In this document: piece by piece, positions 1 to 8,329 of the stretch
Layout: each line of letters starts with the position of its first letter
How positions within the stretch are numbered: the first letter of the stretch is position 1
IMG/VR virus record: IMGVR_UViG_3300025424_000003
Coordinates: 1-40,732 of that record
From: a virus
Direction: 5' to 3' (one strand)
Length of the DNA stretch: 40,732 nt
Position numbers and translations under genes: made by a program
The notes under the pieces: generated by a model
Database searches by the model: none
What the model saw: only the letters and a program-made list of their open reading frames with translations
What the model was told of the DNA's origin: nothing

Positions 1-99
1 TCAAATTATGGGATATCTTGGTACAAAGCCATTCCAAGAAGTTTTTCAATTGATTGATGCTGTTCAAAAAGAAGCAGCTAATCAACAACAAACACCTCC
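1..99. repeat. terminal direct repeat, left copy
   Basis: Bases 1-99 are identical to 40634-40732. A gene reads in frame through the joint, so this is the overlap of a circular assembly, not a biological repeat inside the molecule. It shows that the window is one whole genome of 40,633 bp. It does not show whether the virion DNA is circularly permuted or has fixed ends elsewhere. Confidence 0.95.
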
Positions 100-115
100 C
101 ACATCTTTAGAGTAA
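2..115 (+). CDS. 3' part of the small protein split by the joint
   Basis: This is the end of a 49-residue protein that begins at 40599. Joined across the overlap it runs from MEKLTLSTQL to TPPTSLE with a TAA stop at 113-115. The sequence is predicted to be mostly helical with a Gln/Asn-rich end and has no membrane segment or catalytic motif. It follows a fibre gene and a 76-residue protein in the late unit, so it may be a small accessory of the virion or fibre. I do not recognise the family. Only the part after the joint is listed here. Confidence 0.75.
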   Translation, partial: QIMGYLGTKPFQEVFQLIDAVQKEAANQQQTPPTSLE

Positions 116-133
116 TCTGGTATACTTGAAAGC

Positions 134-616
134 ATGAATATAGATCAACTTAAATCATGCTTTCGATATGACCCAGAAACTGGAAACATTTTTTGGGTTG
201 CAAAAGGCAAGGGAAAAATAAAGAAAAAACCTGCTGGTTCAAAACTTTATACAGGTTACATTGGTATTTGTATGGGCCCAAAACGTATTTTGGCTCATAG
301 AATTGCTTGGGCTTTGCATAGTGGATCATGGCCTGATAAGCAAATAGATCATATAAATGGAATAAAAACCGATAATAGAATTAAAAATCTAAGATTGGCT
401 ACAAATTCTCAAAATGGAAAAAACCACGGCAAAAACAAAAACAATACTTCAGGATACCAAGGAGTTAGTTGGGATAAGATTAATAACAAGTGGCGAGCTT
501 TAATAAAAGTTGACAAAAAAAGCATATGTCTTGGAAGACATGTTTTATTTGAAGATGCTGTTAAAGCAAGGCAAGAAGCAGAAGAAAAGTACTTTGGCGA
601 ATGGGCAAGAAAATGA
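134..616 (+). CDS. HNH homing endonuclease with AP2 domain
   Basis: A 160-residue protein of the free-standing HNH_3/AP2 homing endonuclease type. An N-terminal YDPETGNIFW box is followed by the HNH core: AHRIAW at about 54-59, IDHINGIKTDNRIKNLR at about 71-87 (D72, H73, N75, N81 as likely metal and catalytic residues). An AP2-like DNA-binding domain, SGYQGVSWDK to the end, begins near residue 106. Such genes cut intron-less or gene-less alleles and spread by repair. It sits inside the late structural unit, between a small protein and a glycosyltransferase, a typical insertion site between genes. Its A-rich, Lys/Asn-rich composition differs from the flanking structural genes. A second member of the family lies at 23049-23507. 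Confidence 0.9.
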   Translation: MNIDQLKSCFRYDPETGNIFWVAKGKGKIKKKPAGSKLYTGYIGICMGPKRILAHRIAWALHSGSWPDKQIDHINGIKTDNRIKNLRLATNSQNGKNHGKNKNNTSGYQGVSWDKINNKWRALIKVDKKSICLGRHVLFEDAVKARQEAEEKYFGEWARK

Positions 617-1665
617 AAATAGCAATCTCGGCAATTTCAAAAAATGAAGCTCAATTTGTTAAAAGATTTATAGCATCTTGCAAAGACGCTGACCATATAA
701 GTATTGCGGATACTGGTTCTACTGATGAAACTGTAAAACTTGCCAAAAAGTACGGTGCTACAGTGCATGAAATATGTATAACCCCTTGGAGATTTGATTT
801 AGCTAGAAACGCTGCCCTTTCTCTTTTACCAAAAGACATTGATGTTGTTATTTCATTAGACTTAGATGAGGTATTAGAAGATGGTTGGCGAGAAGAAATT
901 GAGCGTGTATGGACTGAGAATACTACTCGTCTTAGGTATAAGTTTGACTGGGGTTGTGGGATTAGTTTTTATTACGAAAAGATTTTTAGTAGGATTGGCT
1001 ACAGGTTCCACCATCCTGTTCACGAATATCCTGTCCCTGATGGCAGAATACAAGAAGTCTACGCACATACTGACAAACTACTGGTAAGCCACCATCCTGA
1101 CCCCACCAAGTCCCGTGGTCAATACATGCCTATGTTAGAGCTAGCGGTCAAGGAAGACCCTAGATGCCCTAGAAACGCTTTTTACCACGCCCGTGAGTTA
1201 ACCTTCTACTGTAGATGGGAAGAAGCTATAGAGGCTTTAAATCGGTATTTAGAGATGCCTGAGGCCACCTGGCAAAACGAACGATGCTATGCCATGCGCT
1301 TATTAGGCAAAAGCTACGAAGAAACAGGATTTGATAGTGAAGCACTAAAATGGTACAGATTGGCATGTGCTGAAGCGCCTTTTACCCGTGAACCTTGGGT
1401 TGATCTGTCTATGTACTGTTACAGACGGTCTATGTGGTCAGAAAGCTTGTTTTGCGCTACCCAAGCCTTAGGGGTTGTGGATAGAGCATTGGTATATACC
1501 TGCGATCCATCGGTTTGGACAGAAAAACCCTATGATTTGGCTTCTATAGCATCTTGGCATCTAGGAATGAAAGATCAGGCTATCGCATATTGTAAGGAAG
1601 CATTAAAATTAAACCCAGACGATCAGCGCCTTCAAGATAACCTAAAAAGCATGGAAACAGTATGA
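613..1665 (+). CDS. family 2 glycosyltransferase with C-terminal TPR repeats
   Basis: A 350-residue protein. The N-terminal half is a GT-A fold glycosyltransferase: MKIAISAISKNEAQFVKRFI, then ADTGSTDET for sugar-nucleotide binding and a DLDEVL box standing in for the DxD metal-binding motif. The C-terminal half, from about residue 190, has helical tetratricopeptide-like repeats (EAIEALNRYLEMPE, EALKWYRLA, QAIAYCKEALKLNPDD). The ATG at 613 overlaps the preceding stop as ATGA; an in-frame ATG at 601 would add four residues. Such proteins transfer sugars to proteins or surface polymers. Its place among tail genes suggests modification of virion proteins or of the host surface, but the acceptor is unknown. 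Confidence 0.85.
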   Translation: MKIAISAISKNEAQFVKRFIASCKDADHISIADTGSTDETVKLAKKYGATVHEICITPWRFDLARNAALSLLPKDIDVVISLDLDEVLEDGWREEIERVWTENTTRLRYKFDWGCGISFYYEKIFSRIGYRFHHPVHEYPVPDGRIQEVYAHTDKLLVSHHPDPTKSRGQYMPMLELAVKEDPRCPRNAFYHARELTFYCRWEEAIEALNRYLEMPEATWQNERCYAMRLLGKSYEETGFDSEALKWYRLACAEAPFTREPWVDLSMYCYRRSMWSESLFCATQALGVVDRALVYTCDPSVWTEKPYDLASIASWHLGMKDQAIAYCKEALKLNPDDQRLQDNLKSMETV

Positions 1666-3299
1666 GCGACTATATTCCTTTAAGGTCACCTCTATCCAAT
1701 ATGAGCTTCACGCCAGACGTGCCAAGCAATGCTTTAGGCCCATCTGAATACAACTCAGGGAAGAATGTAGAGACTGACGTTAGGGGGATTAAAAAGATCT
1801 ATGGAGAGAACTATGCCTTATCTGCGATACCAGGACATGTTATCTTTATTGACGGAGGATTTAGAAATGGTTCATGGGTCTATATCGTGGCAACACGGGA
1901 AGGCGTGTGGTACATGGTCACATCCTCTGGAATCTCGAACATCACACCTGGAGTTGGAGCAAACCCATCCGTCACTCTTTCTGGGTACTCAGATGACACA
2001 CGAATCACCGCTTCTTGGGTAGGATCAGTATTCTTTATTAACGACCAATTGCGTCCTCCAATGTACTTTGGGGTGTACTACCAATCTGGTGGCGCACAGA
2101 CTGAAATCGCCATTTACGGTACAGGTCCTGATAACTTTGTTTGGAATTACGAAAGCGGTCTATCTCCTGCGGTTAATTCAGTAACTGCTGGGTTTGTCAG
2201 AAACTATTCCTCTCCCAACCTTGGAAACCTTTTGGTTGCAGGAAACTTAACTAAAGCGTACTCTACGGGTGTCACTGTGAACTACCCAACCACCATCCGT
2301 TGGTCACAGCAGTTTCCGATTACTGGAGTACCGACAACGTGGCAGCCAACCTTATCGAACGTAGCAAATGAGCAAGAAGTCAATGTCAGAGGTCCTCTCA
2401 TTGACGGGTTTTTCATTGGCGGTAGCTTTTATGTGTGTTCTTATTGGGATACCGTTGTTCTTGCACCTCTTAACTATCAGAACTCTTCAGCACCTGTTTT
2501 TGCTGTTAAGCAGTTTTGTCAAGGGCGTGGGCTGATCAACCAAAACGCTTGGTGTCAAGCTGATACTGTGGTTTACGGGGTCGATTCTAGAGACATTTGG
2601 ATGTTTGACGGAACCAACTTTACTCCTTTGGGAAACCAGACCGTTAAGAACTATTTCTACAATAATCTTAATTCTGCATATGTCGACCGTATATTTATGG
2701 TCAACAACACCCAAAAGTACCAAATGGAACTTTACTATCCTGATCTGACATCAACAGGATGGTGCAATAAGATGCTTTCGTATCGCTACGATTTACAAGT
2801 CTGGAACGCTCCAAAAGACGTTCAGAACGCTTGTAACGGCTGTGAAGGCCCTTACTACTCTGGGTCGTTCAACAATGCTTTACGCACCGTTGTATACGCT
2901 CAAGGAAGCGTTTCTAGCTCACAAATCATACAAACCAATACTGGAAACTCATTCTGTGGAAACACTATAGATGCACTGTTCCAGCGTGACAACATTGAGT
3001 TGATCACTCCTGATGGCCCAGTGCCGTTTTCGTCTAAGGTTTACATTCATAGATTGCTACCTGAAATCAGCGGAAGCGGTGTGGTGACGGTAACTGTCGG
3101 AGGGGCCAACTCTACTGCTCAAACCCCTGTTTTTGGTCAAACAGGAACCATGACAATTAATACTGATAGCCCTTGGGTGACCACTCAACAGAACACAGTA
3201 AGAACGGTTTCCCTGAAAATCGAAACCAACGATTCCACAAGCACATGGAATGCTACTGCTATTAACTGGCAAGCCACGATCACTGAGGATGCGTTCTAA
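1662..3299 (+). CDS. tail structural protein, possible P22 gp10/T7 gp12-like nozzle
   Basis: A 545-residue, beta-rich protein without signal peptide or membrane segment. It starts MSDYIPLRSPLSNMS, overlaps the previous stop as ATGA, and contains many Trp/Tyr-rich strands (IFIDGGFRNGSWVYIV, REGVWYMV, DIWMFDGTNF) like the blades of a beta-propeller. The C-terminal part resembles a beta-sandwich (SGVVTVTVGG, VRTVSLKIETNDSTSTWNA). Length and gene order, after portal, capsid and adaptor and directly before a fibre, fit the tail hub or nozzle proteins of short-tailed phages. The role is inferred from architecture and context, with no diagnostic motif. Confidence 0.6.
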   Translation: MSDYIPLRSPLSNMSFTPDVPSNALGPSEYNSGKNVETDVRGIKKIYGENYALSAIPGHVIFIDGGFRNGSWVYIVATREGVWYMVTSSGISNITPGVGANPSVTLSGYSDDTRITASWVGSVFFINDQLRPPMYFGVYYQSGGAQTEIAIYGTGPDNFVWNYESGLSPAVNSVTAGFVRNYSSPNLGNLLVAGNLTKAYSTGVTVNYPTTIRWSQQFPITGVPTTWQPTLSNVANEQEVNVRGPLIDGFFIGGSFYVCSYWDTVVLAPLNYQNSSAPVFAVKQFCQGRGLINQNAWCQADTVVYGVDSRDIWMFDGTNFTPLGNQTVKNYFYNNLNSAYVDRIFMVNNTQKYQMELYYPDLTSTGWCNKMLSYRYDLQVWNAPKDVQNACNGCEGPYYSGSFNNALRTVVYAQGSVSSSQIIQTNTGNSFCGNTIDALFQRDNIELITPDGPVPFSSKVYIHRLLPEISGSGVVTVTVGGANSTAQTPVFGQTGTMTINTDSPWVTTQQNTVRTVSLKIETNDSTSTWNATAINWQATITEDAF

Positions 3300-5479
3300 T
3301 GCTTTTCTCCTTACCATCCAACCCAACACCTTCTGACGTATCAGAAGCTCTCAATTATTTATTGAATAACTTTGGGTCTAATGTAAGTATCAATTCAGGT
3401 ACAGGATCGGTGGCTGGACCTACTGGGAATATATCTTATTTATATCAGTACTTAGATGTTAAGTACGCCACTAGTTATGACGGATCGGTGGGGTTTTCCA
3501 ATGTCCCAACTAACGCCTTCTATTTCGGCATCCGAAATGCCAACTCATCTGTTGAATCCACCAACCCTTCTGATTACCTTTGGCAACAAGTAACTGGTGG
3601 TTTTGGTACTACTAAATTCCTTTATTACGCAACTGGCGGTGGACGCACCATTAACTTCCAAGTGGCTTCAACAAGCCCTGGTGGAGCGTATGTACAAGAT
3701 ACTGGGTCAGCCATCAATCTAGACATCGTTACTGGGGTAAACGCCTATAACGCTGCACTACCCACCATCTATCAATGGACTACAGGATCAGCCCCTGCTA
3801 GACCGTCCACAACTTCTACCTATACTTTTGCCACAGCGTCCTTTACGCCTCCATCTGGTTGGTATTCAAGCATCCCATCAGACTCTATTCCTGGTGACAC
3901 TTTATGGGCCATTTCGATTCCTTTGATCGTATTGGCTAACGTAGCAACGGCTTTATTGGATTGGACCAATACGGGTTATCCTATTGTCCAAGTGTCTAAG
4001 AACGGATCCACAGGCCCAGCAGGGTCTACAGGAGCCACAGGACTTAGTTCTATAACCGCCTACAAAGTACAGACTCAATCAGCATCTCCTCCTGCTACAC
4101 CAAGCAATACTACTGGCGCAACTGCTCCTAGCGGATGGTCATTGACGGCCCCCACGGTGTCTGTTGGAAGTGTGCTTTACTATACTTTTGGACAATACAA
4201 CGGGTCTAGTTCTACGATCAACGGAATCCCTGCCAACCAAACCCAATGGGGAACACCTACGGCAGCATCTGTTTTTCAAGATATTGAATCTGATAACTGG
4301 AATGGATCTGTACCTCCGACCTACGGAACACCTAGCACTTATGGAACTACTGGATATTACATATCTAGAAGCACTGGTAACTGTTACTTTAACAACGGTG
4401 TTTTTAGGGGTGATATCAACACCAACGGTCAGGGTATATTTTTAGGAAGAAACTATCAAGCTAGTTCAGTTTATATTGGTGGAACAACATATTCAACTCA
4501 ATTTGCTGTTGCAGGTTTAGCCACAACATCGCCTACATCTTCTTCATATACTCGAAGTGGTTTATATGGTTTGTGCCAAGCATCAAATTCTCAATTTAAC
4601 GTAGGAGTTGTTGGTCAAGGAATTTCTGACATTTTTAGTGGCATACTTAATGGAATTGGTGTTGTTGGCACAGGGGATCTTTTTGGAGGGTATTTTTCCA
4701 ATGGAAGTTTTGGGTCAACTACTGTTGGATTGGCTGCTAATCATTCTTTGGGTGGTGTCGCTTTTCAAATTGGTACAGGACAATTTCAATTTGGAACAAC
4801 ATATATTCAACAACCACCAAATAATTCAGGTTATTTTTTAAGAGGTGATGGTCAATGGATTGCACTATCTACCATTACTTCTGGCGTATCAAGTTTTAAC
4901 ACAAGAACAGGTGCAGTCACTTTAAGTGTTTCTGACCTAATTGCAACTGCACCAGGGCCTGGTTATTTGCTTGAAAGTGGTGGTTGGGTCAATGATGCTA
5001 TTGTTCCTACTTCTTTTCCAACAAATTCTGGTACAGCAACTGTTGCATCCAACACATTAAATTTATTGGGAAGCACATCTACAGGCATAGCTGGAGCATA
5101 CATTGGAGTTACTGGATCTGGAAATACTGCCACTTTTGGCGTTCAAACCACATCTCCATCTGATATACGCCTTAAAGAAGAAGTGGCTGACATTGACGTT
5201 GGATTGGATTTTGTAAAGAAGCTTAGACCTGTTTCTTACAAGCTTAAAGCAGATCCTAAACACCAAAAAGGGTATGGATTTATTGCCGATGAGGTCGAGC
5301 CACTAGTAGAAAAAGACACTTCTTTGGTCTATTTTGAGCCTGATTGGCAAGTTGGGGACCAAACTGGGTTTAAAACGATCCATTACCCATCTTATGTGGC
5401 TGTTTTAACCAAGGCTATTCAGGAATTAAGTGCCGAAGTTGAACAACTAAAGTTGGCATTGAATCAGAAATCTAGCTAA
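3299..5479 (+). CDS. tail fibre or spike with S74 intramolecular chaperone
   Basis: A 726-residue fibre protein. It starts at a TAATG overlap with the tail gene. The first 230 residues include two related modules of the type (Q/T)xx(S/A)xPAxP followed by PSGW, and a short collagen-like stretch (GSTGPAGSTGATG) near 237-250. The middle is Gly/Ser/Thr/Asn-rich beta structure. From about residue 620 there is a peptidase S74/endosialidase chaperone domain (SDIRLKEEVADIDVGLDFVKKLRPVSYKL...GFIADEVE) ending in a coiled coil (AIQELSAEVEQLKLAL). In this family the domain trimerises the fibre and then usually cleaves itself off. It probably takes part in host recognition, together with the larger fibre at 36687-40364. 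Confidence 0.85.
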   Translation: MLFSLPSNPTPSDVSEALNYLLNNFGSNVSINSGTGSVAGPTGNISYLYQYLDVKYATSYDGSVGFSNVPTNAFYFGIRNANSSVESTNPSDYLWQQVTGGFGTTKFLYYATGGGRTINFQVASTSPGGAYVQDTGSAINLDIVTGVNAYNAALPTIYQWTTGSAPARPSTTSTYTFATASFTPPSGWYSSIPSDSIPGDTLWAISIPLIVLANVATALLDWTNTGYPIVQVSKNGSTGPAGSTGATGLSSITAYKVQTQSASPPATPSNTTGATAPSGWSLTAPTVSVGSVLYYTFGQYNGSSSTINGIPANQTQWGTPTAASVFQDIESDNWNGSVPPTYGTPSTYGTTGYYISRSTGNCYFNNGVFRGDINTNGQGIFLGRNYQASSVYIGGTTYSTQFAVAGLATTSPTSSSYTRSGLYGLCQASNSQFNVGVVGQGISDIFSGILNGIGVVGTGDLFGGYFSNGSFGSTTVGLAANHSLGGVAFQIGTGQFQFGTTYIQQPPNNSGYFLRGDGQWIALSTITSGVSSFNTRTGAVTLSVSDLIATAPGPGYLLESGGWVNDAIVPTSFPTNSGTATVASNTLNLLGSTSTGIAGAYIGVTGSGNTATFGVQTTSPSDIRLKEEVADIDVGLDFVKKLRPVSYKLKADPKHQKGYGFIADEVEPLVEKDTSLVYFEPDWQVGDQTGFKTIHYPSYVAVLTKAIQELSAEVEQLKLALNQKSS

Positions 5480-5499
5480 AATTCAACAAAAGGATTGAC

Positions 5500-5712
5500 A
5501 TGGGTGCATCTTTACAAAATCAACCGCCAGTGACTGGGATGAGCAATCCCAATCCACCTGTCTACCCTACGATTCAGTCTACTAATGGTCAAATGAATCA
5601 AACTCCCAATATGCCTATGGGCAAGGGGAACGTCACCAATTCAGCAACATCAGGCATACCAATGATGGGACAGCCAAACAATAATGCCACTTCTGGTGGA
5701 TTAGGGGGTTAA
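5500..5712 (+). CDS. small Asn/Pro/Gln-rich virion-associated protein
   Basis: A 70-residue low-complexity protein (MGASLQNQPPVTGMSNPNPP) rich in Asn, Gln, Pro, Met and Gly, with no predicted globular fold. AAAGGATTGAC directly precedes the ATG. It lies between a fibre gene and three to four candidate ejection proteins and is separated from the next gene by 2 bp, so it is probably co-translated with them. The function is unknown; a disordered linker or accessory of the virion is possible. Confidence 0.65.
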   Translation: MGASLQNQPPVTGMSNPNPPVYPTIQSTNGQMNQTPNMPMGKGNVTNSATSGIPMMGQPNNNATSGGLGG

Positions 5713-5714
5713 TT

Positions 5715-6404
5715 ATGGGATACAGTTCAGGCTCGCAATCTGCCGCACCAACACCAGAACAAACGCAACAAATGCAACTGACGAACCAGTTGCTAGGCAC
5801 TTTAGTTCCAACTTATCAAGGTGTTACTACTGGCGCACAAAACGCTTATAACACTGCAAGCCCTTATGTTAACCAAGCCGCTCTTCAAGGCTTTAATACT
5901 GCCCAAGACGTAGGAAAGAATTTAACTTATAAAGGTGCTGATGCTTTAGGTGCAGCAGGTAGTTCTTTGCAAAATTTAGTAACTCCAGGATATGCTCAAC
6001 AAATTATCCAAGGCGCTGAACAACCAGTAATTGAAGCCAATCGTGAACTGCAAAATCAACAAAACGCTTCATACGGTGCGGCAGGTGGCTTAGGTTCATC
6101 TAGACAAGCTTTGGCTGATGCAAGCCTTTCTGGGTTAAATACAGCCCGTGAAAGTGCAGCGGGCGCTAATGCTCTTGCTCAGATCACTGGACAACAAATT
6201 CAAGGTGCGTCTAATTTGGGAACATTGGCGCAAGGTGCAGTTAATGCTGGTCAATCTGCTAATCAAGCTGCCCTTAATTTCGCAAATGCTCCACAATCAG
6301 CATATGCACAATATGCCAATACAGTATTTGGTGTTCCAACTGGTGCTTCTACTGGTAATTTTAGTGGCACTCAAGGAACATCTTCAAAAGGTTTCAAGAT
6401 TTAA
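5715..6404 (+). CDS. Ala/Gln-rich virion protein, candidate DNA-ejection protein
   Basis: A 229-residue protein dominated by Ala, Gln, Gly, Asn and Ser with long amphipathic helices (about 20-200) and a Gly/Ser-rich C-terminus. It has no enzyme motif. This composition and the position downstream of the tail and fibre genes, before two longer helical proteins and the lysis cassette, resemble the ejected internal proteins of short-tailed phages (P22 gp7/gp20 type). The assignment rests on composition and gene order only. Confidence 0.6.
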   Translation: MGYSSGSQSAAPTPEQTQQMQLTNQLLGTLVPTYQGVTTGAQNAYNTASPYVNQAALQGFNTAQDVGKNLTYKGADALGAAGSSLQNLVTPGYAQQIIQGAEQPVIEANRELQNQQNASYGAAGGLGSSRQALADASLSGLNTARESAAGANALAQITGQQIQGASNLGTLAQGAVNAGQSANQAALNFANAPQSAYAQYANTVFGVPTGASTGNFSGTQGTSSKGFKI

Positions 6405-6413
6405 GGATCTATC

Positions 6414-6767
6414 ATGGCTGGATTAGGAAGCATTGGTTTATCAATGGGTCAAGATTGGCAGAACATAGGTTCTGACGATACTATTGGTCAATCTGCTCAA
6501 AGATATCTTGCTGACCAAGCTGGATTGATTGATTCATCAGATCCTACACAATTAAAAAACATTCAAAAAAATGGCGTTTTAGGCGCTGTTAAAAGTAATT
6601 TTTTACAAAATCAAATGGGGTTTGCTCCTCCTAATCAAGCGCCTGTTTCGCAAGGAATAGTTACTCCTGTGCAAACACCTTCTTTGGGAGCAAATCCTGC
6701 CAATGCAATGTCTACGGGCGATGGTGGCTTGTTAGATGCTGTAGGCTCTTTTTTATTTGGAGGCTAA
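6414..6767 (+). CDS. small structural protein in the ejection-protein cluster
   Basis: A 117-residue protein starting MAGLGSIGLSMGQDWQNIG, with a glycine-rich start, a helical middle and a Pro/Gln-rich tail ending DAVGSFLFGG. No motif was recognised. It is embedded between two candidate ejection proteins and its end carries the GGAGG ribosome site (6759-6763) of the next gene. It is probably a small internal or tail-associated protein. Confidence 0.65.
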   Translation: MAGLGSIGLSMGQDWQNIGSDDTIGQSAQRYLADQAGLIDSSDPTQLKNIQKNGVLGAVKSNFLQNQMGFAPPNQAPVSQGIVTPVQTPSLGANPANAMSTGDGGLLDAVGSFLFGG

Positions 6768-6768
6768 T

Positions 6769-8328
6769 ATGCCTGATGACGCATTAGAAATAGGACAAGG
6801 TTTAAAAGTTGCTCCAACAAGTCTTGGCTGGGGTGGCAACCCTGAACTGGATCAATTAAACAAAACTGTAGAAGCACAACACTACGAAGAACATGCTCCT
6901 GTAGCTAAAGCTTTGATGAAGGCCACAGAGCCTACTGCTACTGGTGAAGATCACTTAAACGCTGCCAACATTGTTAAAAACGTATCGACATCTGACGAAT
7001 TTAGATTGTCTGATTTGCTAGGGTCTTTGATGAAAAAAGACTTTGGTGGAATTGTTAAAGCTATCAATGGTGGAAGTGATGTCACCAAAGAAGCTTATGA
7101 CTCTAATGGGAATAGATATTTAAAAGTTTATAACCAAAGGGTAAGCACTGCCAATCCATTGGGTGAACTAAGAAGATATATGACTCCTGATGGTCGCACA
7201 TTGACACCTCAGGAAATTCAAAAGATTGGGCCTATTGCCACCATTGATGAAATACCAATGGATCAACAGCCTTTCTTTAAAGCCAATCAAGTAACAGCCA
7301 AAGATGTTGCTCAAACTCAAGCCAAAGATTGGTTAGGTAAGCAAACCGTTGGCGCTAAAGCATTAATTAATTCTGGTGTTATTCGTGATGCTGCGAATGA
7401 AAACAAACAATTAACCAAACAATTGTTGCCCTATTCAATTAACCCTGCCACAAATGAATTGTTGGCTGGCGCTAATGAAATTAAAACTGGATCATCTAGA
7501 AACGTACAAGCACAACAGGAAGTCTTAAATAGACTTGCTACAGGCAAAGCTACCCAATCTGAATGGGAAGACTTCAAAAAGAAAAATGGTGGCATAAACA
7601 TTCCTTTTAGTTACCACGAAGGAAGTGGATTAACCAAAGGTTCTGGCGAAAAAGCCAATAGGGAAGATTTAGATCAAATTCAAACAAGCCTACAAAAAGG
7701 CGCAATGAATGAATCTGCAATTACTGCTAAACGTGATGACTTATTGGAAAAAGCCAGGATGTTGGCTGCTCAAGGCAAGATTGAAAACTTTGATTTGTAT
7801 GCAAGATACATCAACAATCAATACAAGATTGCTAGGGCTATGGGTGATATTGAATCCAATGGCGGCATTGGAATTATGCAACCCAACCTTGAATACCAAA
7901 AAGGGGATAGTTTTTCTTTAGCACACACTAAAGCAGTGCTTGATGAAACCTATGCTGATTTGGCTGAACAATTTGGCAAAAAAGTTATTGATGTTAAAAA
8001 TAGATACGGTAACAATGTTCCAGGAATTGGTACTGTCGAAAGTGAATTGGCTTTAGATCCTACTGTTGTTGGAAGAAAAAAATCAGCACAATCTGAAGTA
8101 GAAAAGTTTTTAACTGAAAACGCTCCAACTTTGGAAAAACTCAACAAGCAAGGCGTAAATCCTTCTTTGTTGACTCAACCTGCTTCACAAGCGGTAGCAC
8201 CTCCAGAGCCATCAGTAGAAGTTAAATCTAGACCTATTGAAGGTTCTGTTCAACCTAAACCTTCTAAAGCAGAAGAGAAAAAGGTTAAAAGGGCTTTAAA
8301 TGAATTGATACCTAAGAAGGGTAAATAA
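6769..8328 (+). CDS. large helical virion protein, candidate ejection protein
   Basis: A 519-residue, mostly helical, charged protein. The start is the ATG at 6769 (MPDDALEIGQGL), five bases after a perfect GGAGG; an upstream TTG at 6757 is not needed. I see no Walker, lytic transglycosylase or protease motif. Residues 280-420 look like long helices (NESAITAKRDDLLEKARMLA), and the last 50 residues are Pro/Lys-rich and disordered. Size and position, between the 117-residue protein and another large membrane-tipped protein, fit an internal protein injected with the DNA. The function is inferred from context. Confidence 0.6.
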   Translation: MPDDALEIGQGLKVAPTSLGWGGNPELDQLNKTVEAQHYEEHAPVAKALMKATEPTATGEDHLNAANIVKNVSTSDEFRLSDLLGSLMKKDFGGIVKAINGGSDVTKEAYDSNGNRYLKVYNQRVSTANPLGELRRYMTPDGRTLTPQEIQKIGPIATIDEIPMDQQPFFKANQVTAKDVAQTQAKDWLGKQTVGAKALINSGVIRDAANENKQLTKQLLPYSINPATNELLAGANEIKTGSSRNVQAQQEVLNRLATGKATQSEWEDFKKKNGGINIPFSYHEGSGLTKGSGEKANREDLDQIQTSLQKGAMNESAITAKRDDLLEKARMLAAQGKIENFDLYARYINNQYKIARAMGDIESNGGIGIMQPNLEYQKGDSFSLAHTKAVLDETYADLAEQFGKKVIDVKNRYGNNVPGIGTVESELALDPTVVGRKKSAQSEVEKFLTENAPTLEKLNKQGVNPSLLTQPASQAVAPPEPSVEVKSRPIEGSVQPKPSKAEEKKVKRALNELIPKKGK

Positions 8329-8329
8329 A

